A stretch of DNA of 64,000 bases, taken from assembly GCA_947479815.1 (NCBI GenBank), contig CANKAT010000004.1, forward strand, positions 16,211 to 80,210, read 5' to 3'. A program made the translations under genes and the position numbers. The DNA comes from Sphingobacteriaceae bacterium. Lineage in GTDB: Bacteria; Bacteroidota; Bacteroidia; Sphingobacteriales; Sphingobacteriaceae. The notes under the pieces are model-generated. The model worked only from the letters and a program-made list of their open reading frames with translations. It made no database searches and was not told the DNA's origin. Each line of letters starts with the position of its first letter. Within the stretch, counting starts at the first letter, position 1. This document shows positions 36,804 to 46,806 of the stretch, piece by piece.

Positions 36804-37540
36804 GAATCAAACTTATCCAGTAACTTGATCAAAGTTGCAAAATCTTTAGGATATGGAGCTTCAAAAGTCATTTCAGTATTCGCATCAATCTTAAAAGTAA
36901 TACATCGCGCATGTAATGCAAAACGCTTCATGATGGGTAATTCTTCTTGATCTTTACCTATTCGATATGCTCTTTTGATTTCGGAAAGGTAAACTGGCTT
37001 ACCGCCATACATTTCATCACCTGCAATATTAGCTCTCTGCGAGGCCAGGTGAATCCTTATTTGGTGCATTCTTCCGGTTATTGGCCTGCATTCAACTAGG
37101 GTATAATGTTTGTAAAATTTAATTGAATTGAACACAGTTTCTGCAGGTTTACCTTCCTGCTTGTTTATTGCTACGTTCTTTGCTCCCAGGTTCAAAATAG
37201 GCAAATCCACGTGTAGCTCCTCAAAAGCATGAGTTCCATTAATTATGGCATGATACACCTTGTTAACTTTTCGGTGTTCAAATTGCATGGAAATAAGGCG
37301 ATAGGTTTCAGGATTTTTAGCAATGATCAATACCCCTGAGGTTTCTCTGTCTAAACGATGGCAAATTTGTGCATCATTAGAATAGTGCTTGGCCATTCTT
37401 AACAAATTATTATCCCCACCTTCCCTGTCGTCGAGCGAGCTTAGAAAGGCTGGTTTATTAACGACTATAAGATTATCGTTCTCAAAAAGAATAAGATCCT
37501 CGAATTTTGGAAACTTCACACATGACAAATTAGAATGCAA
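36800..37540 (-). CDS. RluA-family pseudouridine synthase
   Basis: A 246-residue rRNA/tRNA pseudouridine synthase without the S4 domain. The catalytic Asp lies in HRLDRETSGVLIIAK, preceded by NDNLIVVNKPA and followed by KVYHAIINGT and ITGRMHQIRIHLA, all hallmarks of the RluA group. The target uridine cannot be named; RluC- and RluA-like specificities both occur at this size. The 5' end faces the purine-rich heptamer tract at 37563, whose edge lies about 20 bp upstream of the start, so the promoter must sit within or beyond the repeats unless the gene is read through from the response regulator. Confidence 0.9.
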   Translation of the reverse strand: MHSNLSCVKFPKFEDLILFENDNLIVVNKPAFLSSLDDREGGDNNLLRMAKHYSNDAQICHRLDRETSGVLIIAKNPETYRLISMQFEHRKVNKVYHAIINGTHAFEELHVDLPILNLGAKNVAINKQEGKPAETVFNSIKFYKHYTLVECRPITGRMHQIRIHLASQRANIAGDEMYGGKPVYLSEIKRAYRIGKDQEELPIMKRFALHARCITFKIDANTEMTFEAPYPKDFATLIKLLDKFDS

Positions 37541-37562
37541 ATTTAGACTTTAATTTAAGAAC

Positions 37563-37782
37563 TAAGGAAGGTTAAAGGTTAAAGGGTAAAGCAGAAAGTT
37601 GTAAGTTGTAAGTAATAAGTTAAAAGGTAAAAGCTAAAAGCAGAAAGTTGTAAGTAATAAGTAATAAGTTAAAAGGTAAAAGCTTAAAGGTTAATGGGAA
37701 ATGGTTAAAGATAAAAGTTCTTTCTTTCTTGCTTTCAGCTTTCTGCTTTCGGCTTTAGGGCTTTCAGCTTTAAAAAGGCTTT
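37563..37782 (-). repeat. purine-rich heptamer tract with internal inversion, locus III
   Basis: From 37569 the plus strand reads AAGGTTA, AAGGTTA, AAGGGTA, AAGCAGA, AAGTTGT, AAGTTGT, AAGTAAT, AAGTTAA and so on. The block with AAAGCAGAAAGTTGTAAG occurs twice (37588 and 37637). After 37719 the polarity flips to CTTTCAG, CTTTCTG, CTTTCGG, CTTTAGG and GCTTTCA. AAAGCAGAAAG (37588-37598) and CTTTCTGCTTT (37739-37749) are exact reverse complements. The tract starts at the stop codon of the response regulator and has the same word set as 9700-9823. Confidence 0.8.
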
Positions 37783-37783
37783 C

Positions 37784-38476
37784 TTATTTCAGCTCAAATT
37801 TATATCCCACCCCTTTTACTGTACTGACATAATTATCACCCAGTTTTTCACGAAGTTTACGAATATGAACATCGATTGTGCGGTTAGTTACCACAACAGA
37901 ATCTTCCCAAATACTTTTCAGAATTACATCACGGGTATAAACTTTACCTGGCTTAGATGCCAGCAGATAGAGTAACTCAAATTCCTTTTTGGCAAGAACT
38001 ATTTTTTCACCATTACGGAATACAAGAAATGCTTCACGATCAATGATTAGATCGCCAATTTCAACTTTATTTTCTACTTCAGCTTCTTCAGAATGTACAT
38101 TACGTCTTAAAATCGCATTGATCCTGCTGGTAAGTGCACGAGGCTTGATTGGTTTAGCTATATAATCATCTGCACCCACATTAAATCCAGCAATTTCAGA
38201 GTATTCTTCACTTCTTGCAGTTAAAAATACCATGAATGTATTCTTAAACTCATTCATGGTTCTAAGAATCCTGCAGGCTTCTATCCCATCCATTTTGGGC
38301 ATCATGATATCAAGTATAATGAGATCAGGCAACACCCGTTTGGCTTCAGTAACCCCTTCTTGACCATTAGAAGCAGTATATACCTGATAGCCTTCCTTTT
38401 TTAAATTGTACTCAATAAGCTCCCGTATATCAGGTTCATCATCAACAATCAGAATCTTATGCTTAGTTGTACTCAT
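37784..38476 (-). CDS. OmpR/PhoB-type response regulator
   Basis: A 230-residue two-component regulator. The receiver domain (about 7-125) has the acidic pair Asp12/Asp13, the phospho-acceptor Asp56 in LIILDIMMPKMDG and the switch Lys107 in IAKP. The winged-helix DNA-binding domain (about 135-229) contains LAKKEFELLYLLASKPGKVYTRDVIL and the recognition helix NRTIDVHIRKLREKLG. No histidine kinase lies next to it in the window. Closest in appearance to PhoB/PhoP-like regulators of Bacteroidota, but the regulon is unknown. Its terminal codons merge into the heptamer tract, with no separate terminator. Confidence 0.92.
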   Translation of the reverse strand: MSTTKHKILIVDDEPDIRELIEYNLKKEGYQVYTASNGQEGVTEAKRVLPDLIILDIMMPKMDGIEACRILRTMNEFKNTFMVFLTARSEEYSEIAGFNVGADDYIAKPIKPRALTSRINAILRRNVHSEEAEVENKVEIGDLIIDREAFLVFRNGEKIVLAKKEFELLYLLASKPGKVYTRDVILKSIWEDSVVVTNRTIDVHIRKLREKLGDNYVSTVKGVGYKFELK

Positions 38477-38577
38477 AAATCAGATTAATTTTTGTAAAAA
38501 TAACCTCTTAGTTCCATCATTGCGTTAAGCCTTTATTAACAAATTGTAAACTTTTACCGAATTTACAATTAAAACAG

Positions 38578-39672
38578 CTATTTTAATGTCTTCCCTAAAA
38601 ATTGCTCTAATTCAACACCTCTTAGGTTCTTTGCAATAATCTTACCTTCTGGATCAAGTATAAATGAAGCCGGTATTCCTTCAACTTTGTACTGTAAAGT
38701 TACTTTCCCATCCCATCTTTTTAATTCTGATAAATGCGGCCAATTCAACTGATCATCTTTTATAGCCTTCAGCCACGCAGCACGGTCATCATCTAAAGAA
38801 ACGCCAAGCACCATAAAGTTCTTGTTTTTAAACTTTTCATATTGCTTTACAATATTGGGGTTTTCATCACGGCAGGGAGCACACCAAGAAGCCCAAAAAT
38901 CAAGAAGTATATATTTGCCTTTAAAATCAGAGAGCTTGAACTCTTTCCCTGTTTGATCAGGCAACTTAAAATCGGGCGCAAACTGACCAATCGAAACTGG
39001 CTTGAGGCCTTGCATTTTAGTCACAAATGATTGTACAGCACCATTCTTAGGAAATTTAGACTTAATCTCATCGGCATATACGATCAATTGCTGTTCATAT
39101 TTATTTTGATCAATGGTGCCTGCAGCATAAAATCCTGCCAGGTTATCTTTATTGGCCTGAACAAACACAAACGCTTCTTCAGCAAATTTATCCATATTTG
39201 ACTGGAATTGAGGCATCAAAACGTTGTATATTGAGTCTTTTGCAGCAGGGTTCGAGTTTATAAGCGCTGCATAATCGCTCTGAATTTTCTTGTATATTTT
39301 CCCATATTCATTACTCAGCTTATTAAAGTCACGGATCTTTTCAGAATCGGCTGAACCTTTTATTTCATACGTATTTGTGGAATCTGAATAATCAGATTTA
39401 AACTCCACTGCATCACCATTTTGGCCTACAATAAGAAAATTTTTCTCACCAATAACAAGGGTGTAAAAATTGGGGTCAGGTGTAACCCTGCGAAATTTAA
39501 ACTCATTACTTTCATTTAAAAAAGCGGAGTCAACCAATTGGTCAGCTTCATAAAGTAATACCTTTTTAATTTCTTTTGCATTTTCAATTTTCCCTGAAAT
39601 ACTCAGTTCTTCATTGTTTTTACAAGAACTAATAAAAATCCCAAGCAGGGCAATTATTACTATTTTTTTCAC
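38578..39672 (-). CDS. TlpA-like thiol-disulfide oxidoreductase lipoprotein
   Basis: A 364-residue lipoprotein (signal MKKIVIIALLGIFISSC, Cys17). A DUF4369-type beta-domain (about 25-120) precedes a helical linker and a C-terminal thioredoxin/AhpC-TSA domain (about 225-364) with the redox motif WASWCAPC and cis-Pro segment GIPASFILD. Such proteins act as periplasmic or membrane-attached thiol oxidoreductases. The start overlaps the gatB stop by four bases (ATGA), so translation is coupled to the amidotransferase subunit, an unusual partner that is probably a matter of co-transcription rather than shared pathway. Confidence 0.9.
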   Translation of the reverse strand: MKKIVIIALLGIFISSCKNNEELSISGKIENAKEIKKVLLYEADQLVDSAFLNESNEFKFRRVTPDPNFYTLVIGEKNFLIVGQNGDAVEFKSDYSDSTNTYEIKGSADSEKIRDFNKLSNEYGKIYKKIQSDYAALINSNPAAKDSIYNVLMPQFQSNMDKFAEEAFVFVQANKDNLAGFYAAGTIDQNKYEQQLIVYADEIKSKFPKNGAVQSFVTKMQGLKPVSIGQFAPDFKLPDQTGKEFKLSDFKGKYILLDFWASWCAPCRDENPNIVKQYEKFKNKNFMVLGVSLDDDRAAWLKAIKDDQLNWPHLSELKRWDGKVTLQYKVEGIPASFILDPEGKIIAKNLRGVELEQFLGKTLK

Positions 39673-41141
39673 GATGTACTTTCTAATTTTTCTATTACTA
39701 ACTTACTGGCAATCTGAGGATTGATCTTACCTTTTGTTTTTTTCATAAGATCACCCATAAACAATCCTAAAACGCCTTTTTTACCATTTTGGTATTCTTT
39801 CACCTTATCGGGATAGTTGTTCAGTACTTCTTCAATAAGCAAACTCAAATCATCAGCATCAGTATCTATCAAAACCTGCAGAGAAATTGCTGCATCCTCA
39901 GCAGATATCGATGGATTTTTGATCAGTTCAGGAAAAACCTGATTCGCTGCAACAGAATAGTTTAATTTTCCAGCATCAATTAGCTCAATTAATTCTGATA
40001 AAACCTTAGGTTGAACTTTAAAATCCTTAGTATGCGTTCCGGTATCATGAAGATGCGTTCTTAATGGCCCTATCACCCAATTTGCGGCTGCTTTAAAATG
40101 GTTATTGTAGATTATAAGCTCATCAAAATATGCTGCAATTTCTTTCTCAGATGAAAGCAATATTGCATCATATTCAGACAGACCTAGCTTAGCTATATAT
40201 CGCTCTATCTTCTTTGCAGGAAGTTCAGGCAATGACTTTTTAAGCTCAGCGATGTATTTTTCATCAATAACAAGTGGTGGAAGATCTGGTTCGGGGAAAT
40301 AGCGATAATCATTGGCTGTTTCTTTGCTTCTTAACGGACTCGTATGTCCAGTTTCAGCATCAAAGTTGAGCGTATTTTGTTCTATGTATTCTCCTTTTTC
40401 CAGAAGCTGTGCTTGTCTGATAAATTCATGATCAATGGCTCTTTGCAGATTCTTGATTGAATTCAGGTTTTTTACTTCACATCTATTACCATATTCTGTT
40501 GCATCTTTCAGTCTCACAGAAATATTCGCATCACATCGTATACTACCCTCTTCCATGTTACCATCACAGATATCAAGATATCTTACCAGTTTACGGATTT
40601 CATTTAAATACGCTGCAGCTTCATGAGCAGAGCGAATATCAGGTTCCGAAACAATCTCTATAAGTGGGACTCCTGCACGATTAAGATCAATCAATGAGTC
40701 AACTTCGTCTTGATCATGCATACTTTTACCGGCATCATCTTCCATATGAATTCGATGAATTCTGATTCTTCTTGTAGTATGATCATCTGCTTTTACATCA
40801 ATAAATCCTGAGGTACATATGGGCTGGCTATCCTGAGTAGTTTGAAAACCTTTTGGAAGGTCTGCGTAAAAATAATTCTTGCGATCAAAGTGGGTACTGG
40901 TATTAATCTGGCAATTAGTTGCAAGCCCCATTTTAATGGCATACTCCACCACTTTTTTATTAAGTTTTGGCAAGGTTCCAGGAAGACCTAAGCTAACCGG
41001 ACTAATATGCTCATTTGGCCCTCCTCCAAAACCAGCAGAGTCAGAAGAAAAAATCTTACTTGAGGTAGATAATTGAACATGTACCTCTAGTCCAACTACA
41101 AGTTGGTATTTTTCAATTAAACTGTCCAGGATTATTGTCAT
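39669..41141 (-). CDS. gatB: aspartyl/glutamyl-tRNA amidotransferase subunit B
   Basis: A 490-residue GatB. The kinase-like N-terminal half shows VVGLEVHVQLSTSSKIFS, PGTLPKLNKKVVEYA and FDRKNYFYADLPKGFQ, which bind tRNA and activate the misacylated Glu or Asp. The C-terminal YqeY-like tail runs from about 400 (GKKGVLGLFMGDLMKKTKG). It works with GatA and GatC; gatC lies at 63523 and gatA was not found. The downstream TlpA-like gene overlaps it by four bases. Confidence 0.95.
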   Translation of the reverse strand: MTIILDSLIEKYQLVVGLEVHVQLSTSSKIFSSDSAGFGGGPNEHISPVSLGLPGTLPKLNKKVVEYAIKMGLATNCQINTSTHFDRKNYFYADLPKGFQTTQDSQPICTSGFIDVKADDHTTRRIRIHRIHMEDDAGKSMHDQDEVDSLIDLNRAGVPLIEIVSEPDIRSAHEAAAYLNEIRKLVRYLDICDGNMEEGSIRCDANISVRLKDATEYGNRCEVKNLNSIKNLQRAIDHEFIRQAQLLEKGEYIEQNTLNFDAETGHTSPLRSKETANDYRYFPEPDLPPLVIDEKYIAELKKSLPELPAKKIERYIAKLGLSEYDAILLSSEKEIAAYFDELIIYNNHFKAAANWVIGPLRTHLHDTGTHTKDFKVQPKVLSELIELIDAGKLNYSVAANQVFPELIKNPSISAEDAAISLQVLIDTDADDLSLLIEEVLNNYPDKVKEYQNGKKGVLGLFMGDLMKKTKGKINPQIASKLVIEKLESTS

Positions 41142-41471
41142 TAAAGCTTAATAGTTGAAATAATTCTTTTGTAAAGATAAGCAATTGATTATAAATGAGT
41201 ATTCAATGCTCTCCTATTAGCAATTTTTATTACTGGTACTTTAATAAAGTTTGACAGTTTAAAGGGCATAGAGGCAAATAGCCTATTATTGAATAATTAA
41301 AATTCAAAAATACAGCCCATTCAAAAACAAATCATCCAGCTCACATTTACAAGAGGGTAAAAAGAAAATCAATGAAATAGCTATAATGGCTAAAGTAGAG
41401 ATGAATTAAGAAATATACTAATCAATATAAATTTAATATGGCCATTAAAATTTTATAATCACCTCGATAAT
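41142..41471. other. AT-rich intergenic region between alaS and gatB
   Basis: These 330 bases contain no ORF, tRNA or tandem repeat that I can support. On the minus strand TATCTTTA near 41175 is one base from a TAnnTTTG -7 element and would place a start site about 25 bases before gatB. Confidence 0.4.
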
Positions 41472-44105
41472 TTAAAGAAATAATTTTGCTTTATCTAAGG
41501 CGCTCGCCATTCCGGAACTATCTTTTCCACCTGCAGTAGCAAAGAATGGTTGTCCTCCGCCTCCACCCTGAATTTCTTTTGCAAGTTCACGAACAATAGT
41601 TCCTGCATTAAGACCTTTTTCTTTGACAAGATTTTCTGAAACCATAACAGTCAAACTTGGCTTTCCATCAATTTGGCACGCTAAAACAAGGAAAAGATTA
41701 TCTAAAAGATCTTTCACAGCATATGCCAGGCTTTTTACCGCATCTGTATTGGGCAAGTCAACCTGTTTAGCAAGAAAATTAACCCCGTTTATGTTTAATA
41801 CGTCTTTCACAAGCTCATGTTTTAAACCTGCTGAACGCTCAAGAACAGTTTTTTCGATTTCCTTCTTTAAACGATTATTCTCTTCCAAAAGGCTTTCAAC
41901 CGATTTTAAAATATCATTTGGGTTTTTAAGTAAGTCCTTAAGCCCTTTAATCTGTTCATTCTGCCCATTAATAAATTTTTCTGCAGCCTCGGCAGTTATT
42001 GCTTCTATTCTTCTAACGCCAGCAGCAACTGCACTTTCTGAAATTATTTTAAAATATCCAATCTGCCCACTGGCTTTTACATGGGTTCCACCACATAATT
42101 CCTTTGAAAAATGATCATCAAAAGTGATTATACGTACAAAATCTCCATATTTTTCACCAAAAAGTGCAGTAACACCAGAATTAATCGCATCCTGATAGGG
42201 AACATTTCTTTCTTCCTTTAAATTAATATTTTCACGGATCTTACGATTAACAATCGCTTCTATCTCTGCAAGCTCCTGATCTGTAACTTTTGAAAAATGA
42301 GAAAAGTCAAAACGAAGATAGTCTCCATTTACGAGTGAGCCTTTCTGATTCACATGCGTACCCAAAACTTGTTTTAAAGCTGCATGCAGCAAATGAGTAG
42401 CCGAGTGATTATTTGCTGTTGCTTTCCTGTTTATTGGATCTACTATTGCTCTAAATGTACCTGAAGGATTATCCGGAATCTGATCCAAGTAATGAATAAT
42501 CAGTCCGTTTTCTTTTTTTGTATCCCTTATCTGGTATTCAATCAAGCCGGTATGATCTTCAATCTTACCGGTATCACCTGCTTGCCCGCCACTCTCGGCA
42601 TAAAATGGGGTACGGTTCAAAACTACCTGAAACTGATCCTTTCCTTTTGCAGTTACCTTGCGATATCTAAGGATCTTACATTCACTTTCCAGGTAATCGT
42701 ATCCAACAAATTCAATCTCATCTCCTTCAGTGGTGATTACCCAATCGCCAGCATCAATTGCTGTAGCCGCACGTGAACGCTGTTTTTGCTGCTGAAGTTC
42801 AGATTCAAATCCCTCCATATCAACATTCCAACCTTTTTCCCTTGCCATAAGCTCGGTCAAATCAATTGGAAACCCGAAAGTATCATATAACTCAAAAGCA
42901 AAGTCGCCCTTGATTAGTTTGTCTGTTGTTTCAAACCGTTCAAAACGTTGAATTCCTGTAGCTAAGGTTCTTAAAAAAGACATTTCCTCTTCAAGAACAA
43001 CCTTTTGAACAAAATCCTGTTGTTTTTTAAGTTCAGAAAACACGCCATCGAACTGATCTGCAAGTATTGGAACTAGTTTATTTAAAAATGGCTCCTTTAG
43101 ATTAAGAAACGTATAGGCATACCTCACTGCTCTTCTGAGAATTCGTCGAACTACATAACCGGCCTTATTATTTGAAGGAAGTGTTCCATCGGCAATACAA
43201 AAACAAATGGCACGAATATGATCAGACATTACTCGCATGGCAACGGCAGAACCCCAGCCCTCTTCACCAGGAATTGAATTTCCATGGTATGGAGTGCTCG
43301 ATTGTTCTGAAATATATTGAATCAATGGTTGAAAAACATCCGTATCATAATTTGATGTTTTATTTTGAATTACCCGAACTAAACGCTCCAATCCCATACC
43401 TGTATCAACATGCTGATTTGGAAGCTTTTCAAGTGAACCATTTTTGAGTCTGTTATATTGCATAAATACATTATTCCAGACCTCAATCACTTGTGGATCA
43501 TCCTGATTAACTAGTGTACTTCCATTTACTTTTTTGCGTTCAGCTTCTGACCGCATATCTACATGGATTTCAGAACATGGTCCGCAGGGGCCAATTTCAC
43601 CCATTTCCCAGAAATTGTCTTTTTTATTGCCAAGAAGAATTCGATCCTCAGAAATATAGTTCTTCCAAATTTCAAAGGCTTCCTGATCTTTTGGGAGGCC
43701 CTCCTTTTCATCACCTTGAAATACACTTACATATAACTGGTCTTTGGGAATTTTATAAACTTCAGTCAGAAGTTCCCAGCTCCAAGCAATGGCTTCTTTT
43801 TTAAAATAATCGCCGAAACTCCAATTACCAAGCATCTCAAACATGGTATGATGATACGTATCAATTCCAACTTCTTCAAGATCATTATGCTTGCCAGATA
43901 CACGTAAACAACGCTGTGTATCTGCAACCCTCGAATACTTAATTGCAGCTTCACCCAGAAAAAGATCTTTAAACTGATTCATACCTGCATTGGTAAACAT
44001 CAATGTTGGATCGTCTTTCACCACAATAGGTGCCGATGAAACTACCTGATGTCCTTTATTGGCAAAAAAATCTAAAAAACTCTGTCTTATTTCTTTGGTA
44101 GTCAT
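41472..44105 (-). CDS. alaS: alanyl-tRNA synthetase
   Basis: An 877-residue class II synthetase with the full domain order: catalytic core (about 1-250; FLDFFANKGHQVV, LMFTNAGMNQFKDLFLG, GPCGPCSEI), tRNA-recognition helical domain, editing domain (about 560-720) with HSATHLLHAALK and CGGTHV zinc motifs, and the C-terminal DHHA1 domain ending GGGGGQPFFATAGGK. All key residues appear intact, so it charges and proofreads tRNA-Ala. It has a -7 promoter element 19 bases upstream of its ATG. Confidence 0.96.
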   Translation of the reverse strand: MTTKEIRQSFLDFFANKGHQVVSSAPIVVKDDPTLMFTNAGMNQFKDLFLGEAAIKYSRVADTQRCLRVSGKHNDLEEVGIDTYHHTMFEMLGNWSFGDYFKKEAIAWSWELLTEVYKIPKDQLYVSVFQGDEKEGLPKDQEAFEIWKNYISEDRILLGNKKDNFWEMGEIGPCGPCSEIHVDMRSEAERKKVNGSTLVNQDDPQVIEVWNNVFMQYNRLKNGSLEKLPNQHVDTGMGLERLVRVIQNKTSNYDTDVFQPLIQYISEQSSTPYHGNSIPGEEGWGSAVAMRVMSDHIRAICFCIADGTLPSNNKAGYVVRRILRRAVRYAYTFLNLKEPFLNKLVPILADQFDGVFSELKKQQDFVQKVVLEEEMSFLRTLATGIQRFERFETTDKLIKGDFAFELYDTFGFPIDLTELMAREKGWNVDMEGFESELQQQKQRSRAATAIDAGDWVITTEGDEIEFVGYDYLESECKILRYRKVTAKGKDQFQVVLNRTPFYAESGGQAGDTGKIEDHTGLIEYQIRDTKKENGLIIHYLDQIPDNPSGTFRAIVDPINRKATANNHSATHLLHAALKQVLGTHVNQKGSLVNGDYLRFDFSHFSKVTDQELAEIEAIVNRKIRENINLKEERNVPYQDAINSGVTALFGEKYGDFVRIITFDDHFSKELCGGTHVKASGQIGYFKIISESAVAAGVRRIEAITAEAAEKFINGQNEQIKGLKDLLKNPNDILKSVESLLEENNRLKKEIEKTVLERSAGLKHELVKDVLNINGVNFLAKQVDLPNTDAVKSLAYAVKDLLDNLFLVLACQIDGKPSLTVMVSENLVKEKGLNAGTIVRELAKEIQGGGGGQPFFATAGGKDSSGMASALDKAKLFL

Positions 44106-44123
44106 CCTTGATTAGCTATTCTG

Positions 44124-44131
44124 CAAATATA
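44124..44131 (-). promoter_or_regulatory. -7 promoter element of alaS
   Basis: The minus strand reads TATATTTG, an exact fit to TAnnTTTG, 19 bases upstream of the alaS start. No TTTG is seen at the -33 position. Confidence 0.5.
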
Positions 44132-44320
44132 AATATTGATGCGGATTTGTGTGTGGAGAATATAAGAATATTTGGATACAAAATTCATAATCATTAAACA
44201 TGGCTAATTTTAGCAAAATGGTTAATTTTTTCATGTTTCAAGGCAGAAAAAAGGTTTTGGCAGTATACTTCTGTTGTTAAATGGTCAAATAGTATTATTT
44301 TTACAAAGAAAAACAAGGCT

Positions 44321-44656
44321 ATGCCATACAAAGATCGAGAAATCACAAAGTTGTATTACACTATGGGTGAAGTAACCCAAATGTTTGATGTGAACGCGTC
44401 TCAGATCCGTTATTATGAGCGGGAATTTGAAATTCTTCAACCCAAGAAAAATAAAAAGGGCAACCGCCTGTTCAGTCCAGACGACGTTGAGAATTTAAAG
44501 ATCATCTTTAGTCTTGTAAAGGATAAAGGATATACCCTTCAAGGTGCAAAAGATCATCTTCGCAGTAATAAAGACGAAGTAAAAGAGAATCAAAAAGTAA
44601 TTGACTCATTAGAACGACTAAAACATTTTCTCCTCGAAGTAAAGGAAAAGCTTTAA
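44321..44656 (+). CDS. MerR-family transcriptional regulator, short
   Basis: A 111-residue protein made of a MerR winged helix-turn-helix (YYTMGEVTQMFDVNASQIRYYEREF, about 12-37, and GNRLFSPDDVENLKII) plus a short C-terminal coiled coil. There is no ligand-binding domain and no Cys cluster, so it is not a metal sensor. Bacteroidota carry a conserved short MerR protein of this form with unknown targets. It is divergent from alaS and convergent with comEC. Confidence 0.88.
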   Translation: MPYKDREITKLYYTMGEVTQMFDVNASQIRYYEREFEILQPKKNKKGNRLFSPDDVENLKIIFSLVKDKGYTLQGAKDHLRSNKDEVKENQKVIDSLERLKHFLLEVKEKL

Positions 44657-44704
44657 TTATACGACTAAGCCCCTGCTGTACAATTAGTTTTAGTTAAAAC
44701 AGAA

Positions 44705-46804
44705 TTATTCTAGCTTGACAATATATGCCGGAAATTTCTTTAGTGAAATACAACTAATTTTTAACCTCTTGGCTTCCCTTAGCCAGGCCTCTATTTGATA
44801 CTCCGGATTAGATGAATCTATAATAACAGATTTAAAATCTACCATTTCACTAATAAAGCGCAATCTCTGTGTCGAGCCTTTACTTAAAAGCAGCAAATCA
44901 ACAGTTATTTTCTTGTTGACATTAAACTTATTAAGGTCATTGTTCCACCTCAGTATCCTAAAATTGCCGAATTGCATAAAATCAGAATCTGACCAGTAGG
45001 TAGTTCCTGAAAATTGTTGCTCAGGATCATTAATAAAATTTTCTTCAATACCGCACATTAAAATTGAAGGCTTTATTGAATACGTATAAAGTTTATCAGA
45101 CGGCTTTAAATCAGTAATAACAATACTTTTCCCATTAAATAAATAAGCTATTGCTGTATTCTTACGAAGACTATAAAAGATCAATTCATGCTTATTAAAA
45201 TTCTCAATTGATTTCATAGACAAACTGAAAGCAAGTATAAGACCACTAGAGATTGATAGCCAGATGATGACCTTATTTCTAAATAATTGCCAGAATACGA
45301 ATAAAATAACCAATGAACTCATCAGCATGTACTCAAAAGTGCTGACCCAAATGCCTTCCATAGCTGAAAATGGCAGTTGTTCAATTTTGTATAAAATTTC
45401 ATTTGTAAAATTGATCAGCCAGTTTAGAAATTTGCCAAGAGGCTGTATAATTAAGGGGTATGGGATAATTAAGAAAGCAATTCCTGCATACATGATTAAG
45501 GCAACTGGCAACACAATGAGCAAATTGCTTAACAGAAAATAAACAGGGAATTGATGAAAATAATACACACTAAGTGGAAAGGTGGCTAATTGTGCTGCAA
45601 TTGATAAAGCGCAATAGCTCCAAATATGTTCCAATAATTTATTTTTAATATAAAGTACATTAAAAATTATTGGATGGAAATATACCAACCCAATTACAGC
45701 CAGATAGGACAGCTGAAAACCGACGTCAAACAAGTAATATGGATCATACAAAAGCAATAAAAAAGCAGAGATAGCAATTAAATTGTAGGTGTTCTGATTT
45801 TTATTCATCGCCTTTCCCAACACCACAAAACTTAACATGAGTGCAGATCTGCAGACAGATGGTGAAAATCCGGTAAGTAGGGAGTAAAACCAGATTACTG
45901 CAATAATGATAATGGCTCTTAGCAAAATTAATTTTTTGCTTCTGCTCATCGGTTTAAGCAAAAAAGATAAAACAAGAAATACAATTCCAACATGCATTCC
46001 TGATACAGAAAGTACATGCATTGTACCGGTTTTTGAATACGCCTCAATAAGATCTTTATTAAGATCAGCGCGGTAGCCTAGAATCAGGGTTGCTGCCATT
46101 GAAGAGGCCTCCTGATCAGGTATATACCCGTTGAATTTTTTGACCAGATCTTTCCTTAATTTGAGTGCAAATGAGATGAATGGATTGCCAGTATTTTGGG
46201 AAACACGTTTAAGATCATCTGCTTGAAGAAAAATCTGAAAATAGATTTGCTTGTCCTTTAAATAGGATTTGAAATCAAATTCTCCAGGATTATACGATGG
46301 TTCTATTTCTTGATAATTTGCTGGTATTAGAAATATATCTCCATAATTAACATCAATTGCATTCAAAGGATCAAGCTTCATGGCAATTAATAGCTTTCCA
46401 TTAGTATTCTGGATACGTTTTTTAGAAAATACGGCGATAACTTCAGCCTCAAAGCGAACAATTCCTGTCGATAATTTTGGTTCATTAATTATTTTAACAA
46501 AAAGAGTTTCAGATTTAATTGCACTAAAATGGCTAGGATCAAACCTGCCAGAGAAATGAACGGTAAGTTCATAGGCTAATAGTATAAGGTAAAAATGAAT
46601 AAGTAAACCAAAAAGCCATCCCCATCTAAACAATTTATATTTTTTGTAAGCCAATAATCCTATCAAAAAGGATCCAAAAAGCAAATTTATCAGACCAAAT
46701 CCCCATGAATAAATCAAAGGATCAGCAAAAGTATATGCAACTAAAATTCCGATGATCAGTGGAAATAATAATCGAACAAACGGCACCTCTCCTTTAAAGA
46801 ACAT
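44705..46804 (-). CDS. comEC: ComEC/Rec2-type DNA-uptake channel
   Basis: A 699-residue membrane protein. N-terminal helices and a DUF4131/OB-like domain (about 90-210) precede the Competence domain with TGTMHVLSVSGMHVGIV and TGFSPSVCRSALMLSFV (about 255-335), the central helices of the ComEC family. The C-terminal region from about 540 has only the outline of a metallo-beta-lactamase domain; the HxHxDH metal motif of typical ComEC nuclease domains is not visible. It would carry single-stranded DNA across the inner membrane. It begins 2 bp after the stop of a ComEA-like HhH/barrel gene, forming an operon that suggests a complete uptake path. Confidence 0.88.
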   Translation of the reverse strand: MFFKGEVPFVRLLFPLIIGILVAYTFADPLIYSWGFGLINLLFGSFLIGLLAYKKYKLFRWGWLFGLLIHFYLILLAYELTVHFSGRFDPSHFSAIKSETLFVKIINEPKLSTGIVRFEAEVIAVFSKKRIQNTNGKLLIAMKLDPLNAIDVNYGDIFLIPANYQEIEPSYNPGEFDFKSYLKDKQIYFQIFLQADDLKRVSQNTGNPFISFALKLRKDLVKKFNGYIPDQEASSMAATLILGYRADLNKDLIEAYSKTGTMHVLSVSGMHVGIVFLVLSFLLKPMSRSKKLILLRAIIIIAVIWFYSLLTGFSPSVCRSALMLSFVVLGKAMNKNQNTYNLIAISAFLLLLYDPYYLFDVGFQLSYLAVIGLVYFHPIIFNVLYIKNKLLEHIWSYCALSIAAQLATFPLSVYYFHQFPVYFLLSNLLIVLPVALIMYAGIAFLIIPYPLIIQPLGKFLNWLINFTNEILYKIEQLPFSAMEGIWVSTFEYMLMSSLVILFVFWQLFRNKVIIWLSISSGLILAFSLSMKSIENFNKHELIFYSLRKNTAIAYLFNGKSIVITDLKPSDKLYTYSIKPSILMCGIEENFINDPEQQFSGTTYWSDSDFMQFGNFRILRWNNDLNKFNVNKKITVDLLLLSKGSTQRLRFISEMVDFKSVIIDSSNPEYQIEAWLREAKRLKISCISLKKFPAYIVKLE

Positions 46805-46806
46805 TC

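Noticed and set aside
41623..42114. Plus-strand ORF of 163 codons opposite alaS
   Set aside because: It is an antisense shadow of the conserved alaS editing and C-terminal domains, with no signal or family motif.
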